DNA from: Microstegium vimineum
Lineage: Eukaryota > Streptophyta > Magnoliopsida > Poales > Poaceae
Direction: 5' to 3'
DNA: 64,000 bases
NCBI GenBank assembly: GCA_022036555.1
Contig: CM039131.1
Location: forward strand, 39,933,923-39,997,922
How positions within the stretch are numbered: the first letter of the stretch is position 1; each line of letters starts with the position of its first letter. A program made the translations under genes and the position numbers. This document shows, in pieces, positions 47,601-57,700 of this stretch. Below the pieces are notes generated by a model, which had not been told where the DNA came from, searched no databases, and saw only the letters and a program-made list of their open reading frames with translations.

Positions 47601-48858
47601 CCGTGGACATATGTCGGGGGATGGAGGTGGGTTTCGTTTTCCCTTAGATTTTGCTTGGATTGCCTGACTGTTCTTTTCTGATGATCTTCCTTTTTACCCT
47701 CGTCAGGAGCTGAGGGCGAGGTCGTAAAACAAGTCCCAGTTCATCCTCCAGTCGCATGAGCAACTCCCGGCCCTCCGCACCTCGCTGGAGAAGGTGGAGG
47801 CCGAGGCCGCCCGGGCAAGAGCCGAGGCGGCAACCGCGCGGAGGATGCCGAGTCCAAGGTCGCCCACGCGAGGGCCGGGTGATGGCCGTGCAGGAAGCGG
47901 CCCGGGCCGCCTAGGAGACGGCGCATTCGAGGATCGACGACGCCCTCCAATCGACCGTCAAGGTCGGGCAGGAGCGGGACGCTGCCCTGGAGGCCCAGCG
48001 CAGGGCAGAGGAGGAGGCCGCCCAGCTGAAGGAGGAGCTGGCCCGGGCAACAGAGAGCATCCGGGGGCTCCGCGGGACCTCGACGCCGTCTCCCGCGAAC
48101 ATGACACGCTGGCCACCGCGGAGGAGAAGGCTCGGACCCGCGCGGTCTCTCTGGGGTGGTGGCGAACAACCAGAAGAGAGCCCTCGATGACGCTGGCAAG
48201 GTCATCGAGGGCCTCGAGGCTAAAGTCGGTGACCAGGCCACCGAGCTTGTCGATGTCTGCCATCAACTCGAGGAGACCGAGCGGGGCTACGCCACCTTGG
48301 AGGCACATGCCGAAGGTAAGTTTTTGGATTTGTCGCTGAATCTGCCCGGCCTCAACCCCTTTCCTGCTCTTTTGGTTTTGACCGGGTTTTGTGCTTGGTT
48401 TGGCAGAGCTCGCAGCAGACAAGGCCCGAGCCCACGAGGACCTTACCAGTCTTCAGGGCCTCCTCGCGGCAGAGGCGGGCCTTAACGGGAGGCTTGAGGG
48501 CGTTATCTCCTCCTTCTGCGATGACCTCTTGGTCGAGCCAGAGCCAGAGGTCGAGGGCGACGCTCGAGGGGACTCCCTGCTGCGCCGCTTCTACTCCATG
48601 ACGCAGGAGGTGACGGAGCACGTCTGTGCTGCCCTGCACGTGGGCGTGAAGCGGGCGCTCGCGGTCGTCAGCTCGGGCTACAACTACGACCTCAACGCCG
48701 TCGCCAGCGGGTTTATCACTGACCCGAGGCTGACTGACGAAGAGAACGACGCGAGGTGCCACAAGCTGATGGAGCTCGCGGAGGTGCCCGGAGGCGAGTT
48801 GGCGAAGCTCTTCGAGCCAGAAGTGGTCCCCTCGGCGGACGGAGATGGCGCCGAGTAG
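44659..48858 (+). pseudogene. Antisense accessory gene of Tat-2, broken
   Basis: Exons by comparison with Tat-1: 44659 to about 45566, about 45652-46312, 46408-47144, 47226-47626, 47707-48315 and 48407-48858. Exon 1 is open and carries the 'putative gypsy type transposon' domain of about 300 residues. An upstream in-frame ATG exists at 44578 or earlier, but 44659 is the one shared with Tat-1. Its donor seems changed (GTTGGG against GTAAGA in Tat-1). Exon 2 has TAG at 45723 and 45796; exon 5 has TAA at 47725 and frameshifts. Exons 3, 4 and 6 are open. Lys/Glu-rich and coiled-coil parts and the DSLLRRFYSM block match Tat-1. The breaks differ from those in Tat-1, so the parent gene was intact. 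The function is unknown. Confidence 0.82.
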
Positions 48859-49537
48859 CCCTCGGATGTTGTCGATGAGCTTCTGCAGACTCTTCACCTT
48901 CCGATGTGGCCAACGCGTGATGCCCAGCTTCCTGCATTGCTTCTTAAGGATGGTGACCCCGTCGTTGAGTAGTTCTAGGCTTGCGAGCCAAATCTGGACA
49001 GGGGGGGGGGTCCATATAACAGTTAGGCTTTTGTAATGATACAATGCCGAGCCCCCGAGGGCTTCTTATATCTAATGCATTTTGTTCGATATGCATATTG
49101 TTATTTTCGTTTCTCGAGCTCTCTCTGCTTTTCTTTGCCTGAGTCGACGCTTGTGGACTAAGTGTTCGACGCACGCTCGTATCCCTGGAAGGGGGGGGGG
49201 AGCGAGCTGGGATACCATAGCCCTGGGGCGTAGGAGTGTCCCTGGCTCGACGACCCGCGACCCTTAGGGAGTTCGAGGTGTCTTTACTTAGTCAGGAAGC
49301 GTACTCGAGGGAAAGATTGAGAGGGAGAGCCAAGTTTCGAAAAAACATTCTAGTTTTTCAGGGACTTAGGAGGGGGGTCCCCCCCTGTTAGCCCCTGAGG
49401 GAGGCTCGACTTTGCCGGAGCAGAGTCGAGGCTACCTTAGAGTTATGAACGAACGTGAAATGTGTTTCGAGAACATTTTATTCGTCCGCAACTCGATAAG
49501 TGTACATAATGCGGGAAACGTACGAGGCGTCGAGGCC
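48859..49537. other. Spacer between the convergent antisense gene and pol in Tat-2
   Basis: No gene. It holds one copy of the block that is doubled in Tat-1 (about 49100-49445) and runs of G at 49001-49010 and 49190-49200. Confidence 0.6.
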
Positions 49538-50662
49538 TTAGGGATAGAAACGACGTAGCTGTTCGATGTTCCATGCGTTGGTGAGGATCTCGCCCTTCTT
49601 GTTCTTCAGTTTGTAAGTGCCGGGCTTCAGCACCTCTGCCACGATGAAGGGTCCCTCCCAAGGTGGCGTCAGCTTGTGACGTCCATTGTTGCTTTGTCGA
49701 CGGCGCAGAGCGAGGTCGCCGACGTCGAGGTCCCTTTTGTGTACGTTTTTGTCGTGGTAGCGCCGCAGCGTCTGCTGGTACTTTGCCGACTTGAAGAGGG
49801 CCACGTCTCGGGCTTCCTCGAGCTGGTCGAGGGAGTCCTCTCGGCCTACTGTGTTGGCTTGCTCACTGTAGGCTTTCAGTCGAGGGGACCCGTACTCGAG
49901 GTCGGTGGGGAGGACAGCCTCGGACCCATAGACCAAGAAGAACGGAGAGAACCCCGTGGCTCGACTTGGTGTCGTTCGGAGACTCCATAGCACAGCGCAT
50001 CTCCTGCCATATCTGTTCAGCCGATCGAAGATCCTTGGCTTGAGGCCCTGCAAAACCATACCATTAGCGCGCTCGACCTGACCGTTAGTTCGAGGGTGGG
50101 CAACTGCGGACCAATTCACCCAAATGTGGTGATGGTCACAGAAGTCCAGGAATTTTTGGCCGGTGAATTGCGTGCCGTTGTCGGTGATGATGACGTTGGG
50201 GACTCCGAAGCGGTGGATGATGTCAGCGAAGAATAGCACAGCTTGTCGAGACTGGATGTTGGTGATGGGTCGAGCCTCGATCCACTTCGAGAACTTGTCT
50301 ATAGCCACGAGGAGGTGGGTGTGGCCACTCTTGGTTCTCTTCAGGGGGCCGACCATGTCGAGCCCCCATACTGCGAACGGCCAGGTTATAGGTATCATCT
50401 GAAGAGCTTGGGCGGGTAGGTGGGTCTGCCTGGCGTAGAATTGGCATCCCTTGCATGATCGGACGAGTTTGGTGGCGTTGGTGACGGCTGTCGGCCAGTA
50501 GAAACCTTGTCGGAAGGCGCTTCCTACCAGCATTCTTGGTGCCGCGTGGTGGCCGCAAGCCGCCGAGTGTAGATCCTTCAACAATGCCCTCCCCTCCTCG
50601 AGGGTGAGGCAGCGTTGAAGTACCCCGGAAGGGCTACGTCGATACAGCTCGCGGCCGTCCCC
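49538..50662 (-). pseudogene. Integrase region of Tat-2
   Basis: The zinc-binding part (CGHHAAPRM; CKGCQFYARQ), core Asp in GLDMVGP, Asp in ITDNG, Glu in VERANG, and C-part are in one frame to the stop at 49538. The core is not interrupted as in Tat-1, but about seven residues are missing near 50005, where Tat-1 has WVDELPAV. A TAG at 50663-50665 cuts it off from the part before it. Confidence 0.9.
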
Positions 50663-51680
50663 CTACAAGACGTAGGTTTTGGCACGTCGGGCTACACGAT
50701 GGGCCTCCGTGCGGTCCTCTTGGAGTTCGCCCCGTGTCAGGTACTCGAGGTAGGGTGCGCGCCAATCCGTCGGAGGGGTTGGCGCTGCAGCAGCCCCGTC
50801 GATCTCCATGACTTCTTCCCCGCTCGAGGGGGGATCAGCCGAGGGGGGTGGATCGACCCCTTGCTCGAGGGCGGGGGCCCCCGAGTCTAGGTTGACGGAT
50901 GGCTTGTGAAGGTCCCTCGAGAAGACGTCGGGAGGAACCGTACCTTGAGTAGACGCGATTTTGGCCAGCTCGTCGGTAGCTTCGTTGTACCGGCGGACGG
51001 TGTGGTTGAGCTCGAGGCCGTAGAATTTGTCCTCGAGTTTTCGGACCTCCTTGCAGTAGGCCTCCATCTTGGGGTCGTGGCAGCTCGAATCTTTCTCTTA
51101 CTTGGTCGATCACCAACTACGAGTCCCCCCTCACGTCGAGGCGTCAGACCCCGAGCTCGATGGCGATGCGCAGGCCGTTGACGAGGGCCTCGTAGTCGGC
51201 GACGTTGTTGGAGGCAGGGAAGTGGAGGCGGATGACATAGCGCATGTGAACCCTGAGGGCGATATGAATAGCAATCCGGCGCCTGCCCCCGTCTTCGTCA
51301 ACGATCCGTCGAAGTACATGGTCCAGAGCTCGGTCTGGACTTGCGCTCGGGGTAGTTGGGTGTCGGTCCATTCTGCAACGAAATCTGCCAATACCTGAGA
51401 CTTGATGGCCTTCCGAGGGGCGTAGGAGAGAGTTTCCCCCATGAGCTCGACCGACCACTTGGCGATTCTTCCAGACGCCTCCCGGTTCTGGATTATCTCT
51501 CCGAGGGGGAAAGATGAGACCACAGTTACCGGGTGGCCCAGGAAGTAGTGTTTGAGCTTGCGTCGGGTGAGGACGACGGCATACAACAGCTTCTGGATGT
51601 GGGGGTATCTCGTCTTAGTCTCAGAAAGTACCTCGCTCATGAAGTAGACAGGCCTCTGAACCGGCAGGGCGTGTCCCTCT
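50663..51680 (-). pseudogene. RNase H and second RNase H of Tat-2
   Basis: The inherited RNase H (51640-51400) and the plant-type second RNase H (YFDGS; NNVADYEAL) are recognisable but spread over three frames. Frameshifts are near 51680, 51255 and 51090, and a TGA is at 51144-51146 where Tat-1 has CGA. The part after 51067 is open to the TAG at 50663. Confidence 0.82.
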
Positions 51681-52761
51681 TTTCCGCCCTCTCGACCACC
51701 ATGGCAGCGCTGACTACCTGGGTAGTTGCTGCAACATAGAGCAAGAGGGGCTCGGCCGGACTCGGGGGTACCAAGATAGGCGGTGAGGTGAGCAAGGATT
51801 TGAGCTTCGAGAGTGATTCCTCAGCCTCGGCGGTCCACGCGAAGCGTTCCATTTTCTTCAGGAGGCGGTAAAGGGGTAGTGCCTTTTCTCCGAGCCTCGA
51901 GATGAATCGGCTGAGGGCGGCGAGGCACCCCGTTACCCTTTGTACGCTCTTGAGGTCGTTGATCGGGCCCATCCTTGTGATTGCGGTTACGTTTTCGGGA
52001 TTGGCCTCGATCCCGCATTGGGAAACTATGTACCCTAAGAGCATGCCTCAAGGGACCCCGAAGACACACTTCTCAGGGTTTAGTTTTATGCGATTTGCCC
52101 GGAGGCACCCAAACGCGATCTCGAGATCTCCGACCAGGTTTCCGATTGTCTTGGACTGGACCACGATGTCGTCGACATAGGCCTCGACGGTCGGCCCTAT
52201 GTGTTTCCCGAAGACGTGGAGCATGCATCGCTGGTAGGTGGCCCCGGCGTTTCGCAAACCGAAGGGCATGGTGAGGTAGCAAAACATGCCAAAGGGGGTG
52301 ATGAAGGAAGTCGCGAGCTGATCGGATTCCTTCATCTTTATTTGGTGGTAGCCAGAATATGCATCAAGGAAGCAGAGGGTTTCGCATCTCGTAGTGGAAT
52401 CTACTATTTGGTCGATACGTGGTAGTGGGAAAGGAACCTTGGGACAGGCTTTATTTAAACTGGTGTAGTCTACACACATCCTATCCTTCCCATTCTTTTT
52501 CTTAACAAGTACGGGATTTGCTAATGACTCGGGATGATGTACCTCCTTGATGAATCCGGCCTTCAAAAGCTTATCGACCTCCTCCCCGATGATCCTATGC
52601 TTCTCCTCGTCGAAGCGGCGCAGCCGTTGCTTCACCGGTTTGGACCCGGTTCGGAAGTCCAAGGAGTGCTCGGCGACCTCCCTCGGAATGCCTGGCATAT
52701 CCGAGGGACTCCATGCAAACACGTTGGCATTCGCACGGAGAAAGTCGACGAGCACTGCTTC
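51681..52761 (-). pseudogene. Reverse transcriptase of Tat-2
   Basis: All main motifs are present: KKNGKDRMCVDYTSLN, FLDAYSGYHQI, FGLRNAGATYQR and the catalytic AYVDDIVV. A TGA at 52048-52050 (CGA in Tat-1) ends the frame after EKCVFGVP. The frame then continues to a frameshift near 51680. Confidence 0.9.
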
Positions 52762-53756
52762 TTATTCGGGCTCGAGGTTGGCGCTGATCGTCAGCACCTT
52801 CCCATCCGCGAGGCCGGGGTCGAGCGGGACGGTCTTGGTGTCTTCCGCCGGTTTGAAGTTGCTAGTGTGTCGCTTGGGGTCGGGGATCTCCCCGGACAAG
52901 TCGTCGTGGGCCGCGAGGATGGCCGACTCCTCGACAGCTTCGGCTTTTTCCACGCACTCGACGTCACAGTCGTATGCGTGCTCGTAGGAGGTGCCGACGG
53001 TGATGACCCCCGTGGGCCCTGGCATCTTCAACTTGAGGTAGGTGTAGTTTGGGATAGCCATGAACTTGGCATACCCTGGTCGACCGATGATGGCGTGGTA
53101 GGTGCCTCGGAACGCAACCACCTCGAAGGTGAGCTCTTCCTTTTGGAAGTTCGAGGGGACGCCGAAACAAACGGGTAGCTTGACGCGGCCGATCAGGAGT
53201 GCCTTCTTCCCCGGGACGATCCCGTGGAATCCCCCTGCGCTGGGCAGGAGCATGGTCCTCGGGATCCCCAGGAGGTCGAGGGTCTCGACATAGATGATGT
53301 TGAGGCTGCTTCCCCCATCCATGAGTACCTTTGTGAGGCGGGTGTTGAGTATGATCGGGTCGACGACGAGCGGGTAGACCCCTGCGTTGGGGACGTGCTC
53401 GGGGTGGTCGTCCTGGTCGAAGGTGATCGGCGTGTGTGACCAGTCGAGGTACCGAGGAGCCTGGGCTCGGACGGAGAAGACCTCTCGACGCTCCCTCTTG
53501 CGCTGGCGTGTGGTGAGTCGAGTCGAGGGTCCCCCGTAGATCATGTAGCAGTCATGAATTTCGGGGAAGCCCCCTTTCTTGGCATCGAATTTGACGTGGA
53601 GGTCGTAGGGCGGATCTTCCTTGCCGTCGTCTCTCTTGAAGCCGGGGGGGAGGAAGTGCTTTCGAAGCATGCGACAGTCCTCGAGACGGTGGTTGGCCAG
53701 TCCCATATGATAGGGACAGGGCTCCTTTAGCATCTTGTCAAAGACGCCCCCGTCGG
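52762..53756 (-). pseudogene. Gag C-end and protease of Tat-2
   Basis: One open frame carries the Gag zinc knuckle CPYH-x5-H-x4-C (about 53674-53718) and continues without a break into the protease (LMDGGSSLN). This shows that Gag and protease belong to one frame in the intact element. It ends in TAA at 52762-52764, in frame with reverse transcriptase. Confidence 0.85.
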
Positions 53757-55955
53757 GAGGGGCCCTCGAGGCTTCTTCTTGTCTACTGCAGCGACAAGAT
53801 CGTCGGGCTCGACGTCGGGCTCGACGTTGCGTTGGCCCGGTTGGTTCTTCTTTTTCTTCTTCCTGCCGCCGTTGCCATTGTTGTTCCTTCTGGGCCCATT
53901 GTTCTTCTTGGGCTCGTTGTCCGAGCCCCCGGGCTCGTCCGCCTTGCCCTTCCCCTTGTCTAGAGGTATCTGGAAGAAAGCACCAACAGCTTCCTCGCCA
54001 GCTGCGTAGTTGGCGATGATGTCCATGAGCTCGTTGGCGGTCTTGTGGGTGTTTCGTCCCAGCTCCCACACCAACTCCTTGCAGGTTGTCCCGACAATGA
54101 ATGTCGTGATGACCTCGTGGTCGGAGATGTGGGTTAGTGCGGTACTCTGCCTCGACAACCGCCGGGTGAAGGCGCCAAGGGTTTCCTCTGGCTTTTGCTT
54201 GCAGCTGCGGAGGTCCCAGGGGTTGCCTGGCCGCTCGTAGGTGCCTTTGAAATTTCCCTCGAAGATCCGGACTAGGTCGGGCTAGTCCTGGATCAAGTTC
54301 GGGGGTAACTCCTCGAGCCATCTGCGAGCGGTGTCGGAGAGGAACAGTGGGAGTTGCCGAATGATGACGTGGTTGTTGTCGGCTCCTCCCAGCTGACATG
54401 CCAGCCTGAAATCGGCAAGCCAGAGCTCTGGCTTGGTTTCACCGTTGTACTTGACCAGGCTCGTGGGTGGACGGAAACGGACGGGCAGGGGGGTCCGCCG
54501 GATGGTTCTGCCGAAGACTCGGGGCCCCGGTGGCTCCGGAGACCGACATCGGTCCTCGTCGCTGTCGTAGAGCCTGCCTCGGTGAGCGCTGTAGCCTCGA
54601 GCCTCGGCGTCGCCGTACCGGCGTCGATTGTTCACCCGTGGGGGTCGATCATCGACGAGGCGTTCCCGAACTGGTCGTCGCTCGACTTGGCATTGGGGTG
54701 CTTTGTCCTGGTGGACGGATACCTCTCGATTTTGTCAAGGGGGTACTTCCTGTCGCTCGAAGGCTGCCCCTCAACACCTCGAGGCCGAGCTCTCCGCCTG
54801 CTGCACAGCCGCAGTTTGGAGAAGCCCCTGGATTTTGTTCCTGATATGCCGTGCTTGGGGGGTCGATAGTGCCGGCATGCCGCGGAGCAGCATTGCGGCC
54901 GCAACGACATTTTGGCTGGCGCGGTTGTAGACTCGGGGTTCGTTCGCCCCCTCGATGATCTGCCGATGGACCTCCCGGGCCTGCTCGCGAGCTACTCCAC
55001 CCTGTGGGTGTCCACGATCTCGCTCGAGGGCGTGCTCGAGCTGCTGAAGTCGCAGGCGCTCCTCCTCGAGCTTACTGAGCAGCTCTCGGACTTGCGTGAT
55101 CTGGACGTCTGGGGGCGGATCGGCTTTGTCAGGACTCAGGGGGTCGGCGTCTCGTGCTGGTGTAGCGTTGCCCCCTCCTCCTTCATTTGTGGCCGCGGTG
55201 TCATCGACGTCGTTCTGGGGGTCGGCCTGCTCGTCGAGGTGGAAGCATTCCCGGGTGGGATCGTAACCCTCATCGGGAGAGTCCGAGTCGGGGCCGACGT
55301 GGTAGAAGTGGGGGAAAGACCCCCTGCGCTCCTCGGCCAGGCATCGCCGCAACGTGCCCCTTGTCCAGGCTTGTCTTGGCTCCGGTTGCCCATCTGGTGG
55401 AGAGGTGGTGACGGGGTTGATCGTCGCACGCGGTGGGGTCCCTGGAGACCCGCAACGTGTCTGTATCTGCAAACCTGCGAGGGCAGAGCAGAGTCTTGCA
55501 CTGTTGTGGAGCCCGTATGGAAACGGGTTACACGGTGGTGACGGGTTTGATCGTGTCGGAGAGGCCACGGGGACCCCCGGGGATGACGATATGGCAGAGC
55601 CAAAGTCCCGCTCAGAGGGGCACCCGCCCTCGGTCCGCAAGCACGGTTCAAACAGGCTCCCGAGGGGAGGGACTGTTTCACCAGCTGAGGCCGGGGAAAC
55701 GGTATCCGGCGTCTCGAAGCCCGCACGGTGACGAGTGCGTCGGAGTCGCTCGCGCCTCCTCCTGATCGCAGGCCAGAGGCACAAGCGGAGGGACCGTCGC
55801 CTGATCCTCCTTGGCCCCGGCGCGCCGGTGCTGCGGCGATCCAGGCCACGAGCAAAGGGAAAGACTATGTAGTGGCCCGGGCCCGTGGATATGAACCCCA
55901 GACCACCAAACCAGACGACGGTGGTGAATGGAAGCGATGGGATCGTGGAATCCAT
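53757..55955 (-). pseudogene. Gag of Tat-2
   Basis: The start at 55955 (MDSTIPSLPF) matches Tat-1, and the frame is open back to an ATG at 56105 inside the LTR. Breaks are a stop at 54771, TAG at 54282-54284 (TGG in Tat-1, Trp of the gag domain) and a one-base loss in the G run near 53757. Other frames here are shadows. Confidence 0.82.
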
Positions 55956-55991
55956 CTGAGAGAGTAGTTCGGAGTTGATCGACACGCAATT

Positions 55992-56010
55992 CCCCCTACC
56001 TGGCGCGCCA
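55992..56010 (-). other. Primer-binding site of Tat-2
   Basis: Identical to that of Tat-1 (TGGCGCGCCAGGTAGGGGG on the minus strand), two bases from the LTR. Confidence 0.78.
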
Positions 56011-56012
56011 AC

Positions 56013-57508
56013 TGTCGGTGTTATGACCCGGGGGTCAAGACCACCAACTAGTAAATTTGTATATTGCGTGCTCCCTCTCCCAGATGTGATGCAAGAAGGA
56101 CACAAGATTTATCCTGGTTCGGGCAAAGAAGGCCCTACGTCCAGCGGGGGAGGATGACTTGTATTATCTCGCACCCAAAGTGCTCGTACAGGGGGGGTAC
56201 AAGCTAAGTTACACGGGGTTGCTCGGGGTGAGCTGATGCCTAAGGCTAGCCCGGCTACCCTAGGCGGTTGGTTTGTTGCTCGAGGGGTCGATCGAGCAAC
56301 GAGGTGTGTGGAGTGTGAGGATCAGAGCTGAAGTCTGAGTCCGTAGTGTTCGAAAGAAAGGATTGGATCGGAATCGGAAGAAGATCCCTTTCTTCTATCT
56401 CGGCGCCCCCTTTTATAGACCAAGGGGAGGCCCGAGGGTATAGGGTCCTAAACTGTTGTAGCATGGGCGGCGTGTCCGCGGCATAGTGCTGGCGAAAGGA
56501 CGTCGAGCACTGTGGCGGCATGGCCTTCCCGTCCTTCCGGCGTTCCAGGGCGTGGTGGCAGTAGAAGTCGTCGCGGCACGTCGCGGCACAGCTTCTGCAG
56601 GCGGGCGCGAACCCCACAGCTGAAGCGGGACGGGGCGGATGGGACGGGCCCCATACCGAAGTTGTTGGAGGGAGGGGTCGAGCTCCTCGGTCGAGGGAGA
56701 GGTCGAGCCCTGCGTGGCTCTGTCGTATCCCTGAAGTCGTCGTCGAGGGCTGTACTATTCACGTCTCGAGGGGTGCTTTTGGAGTCCATACTCGCGGCGT
56801 GGTTACAGTGGCAGCACAGCTGACAGGAGTCAGGGACATATCGGAGAGTTGATGGATTTGACTGCGGTCGTGGGTGCCCATGGCGTTAGGCGGATTTACT
56901 TTAACCCATGCCGGGAGCAGTTGGGCGGATCGAGCTTCCCGCCCAGGGGTCGTTCGTTCGACCCCTGGTCCGTCACTCAGCATCGACGTAGGGTCGGAGT
57001 AGAGGCGGAGTTGGAGGGATCGAGGTAGGGGCCGAGTGGTCGTTCGTTCGACCCTCGATCCGTCATTTGACGTCGAGGTGGAGGCGGAGGGGTCGTTTGT
57101 CCGGCCCCTCGTCCGTCATTTGGCGTCGAGGTGGAGGCGGAGGGGTCGTTCGTCCGGCCCCTCATCCGTCATTCGGCGTCGAGGTGGAGGCGGAGGGGTT
57201 GTTTGTCCGGCCCCTCGTCCGTCTTTCGGCGTCGAGGTGGAGGCGGAGGGGTCGTTCGTCCGACCCCTCGTCCGTCATTCGGCGTCGAGGTGGAGGCGGA
57301 GGGGTCGTTCGTTCGACCCCTCGTCCGTCTCTTTCCCGAAGCAGGCCGGCCCACGACGGGTCGCTACGGCCGGTGCATGGGGCCTTTATGCGATGGGCCC
57401 TTCTTTGCTGGCTTGAGCGGTTGGTTGACTCCTGTCTTAAAAATGGTTGCTATGTTTAGCGTTAAATTATCGAAGGGTTTAGGGTACCCCTTACCTTCGT
57501 ACCCGACA
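56013..57508 (-). mobile_element. 5' LTR of Tat-2
   Basis: 1496 bases, TG...CA, with the TATA box at 56410-56417 (minus strand). It differs from the 3' LTR by two repeat units and scattered transitions. Confidence 0.95.
57039..57303. repeat. Five 53-base tandem units in the Tat-2 5' LTR
   Basis: Units start at 57039, 57092, 57145, 57198 and 57251, with a partial unit from 57304. The 3' LTR has three. Confidence 0.92.
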
Positions 57509-57548
57509 CCGCTTTCGGCCCACTCGGCCTCGCCCGCCGATTTATAAC

Positions 57549-57700
57549 GTGACGGACCGAGGGTCGAACGAACGACCTCGGGCTGGAGGCTCGATCAACC
57601 GATCGACCCCCCCCCTGGACTTCGACCCCTCGAAGTGACGGACAGAGGGTCGAACGAACGACCCCCGAGCCGGAGGCTCGATCAGCCGATCGACCCCTTC
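57549..57700. repeat. Two inverted copies of the Tat LTR repeat core inside the Tekay-like LTR
   Basis: GTCGAACGAACGAC occurs at about 57563 and 57649, each with the flanks GTGACGGAC before it and GGAGGCTCGATCA behind it. Read backwards this is the repeat core of the Tat LTRs (GTCGTTCGTTCGACCC...GTCCGTC), with a match of about 28 bases and one mismatch for the first copy. Confidence 0.75.

Larger units (their letters stand above)
41388..57508 (-). mobile_element. Tat-2: complete Tat-lineage gypsy element of 16,121 bases
   Basis: LTRs are at 41388-42778 and 56013-57508, both with TGTCGG...CGACA ends. The target duplication CCGCT is perfect (41383-41387 and 57509-57513). On the minus strand: 5' LTR, primer site, gag, protease, reverse transcriptase, two RNase H domains, integrase (to 49538), spacer, plus-strand gene (44659-48858), repeat arrays, polypurine tract, 3' LTR. 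Many stops and frameshifts make it non-functional on its own. The first 330 bases of its two LTRs differ at about nine sites, so the insertion is fairly young but not recent. Confidence 0.97.

Noticed and set aside
54160..54399. First part of the long minus-strand frame 54399-52762 as real protein
   Set aside because: Before about 53757 it is a shifted shadow of Gag; the Gag sequence is in another frame (54158-53727).
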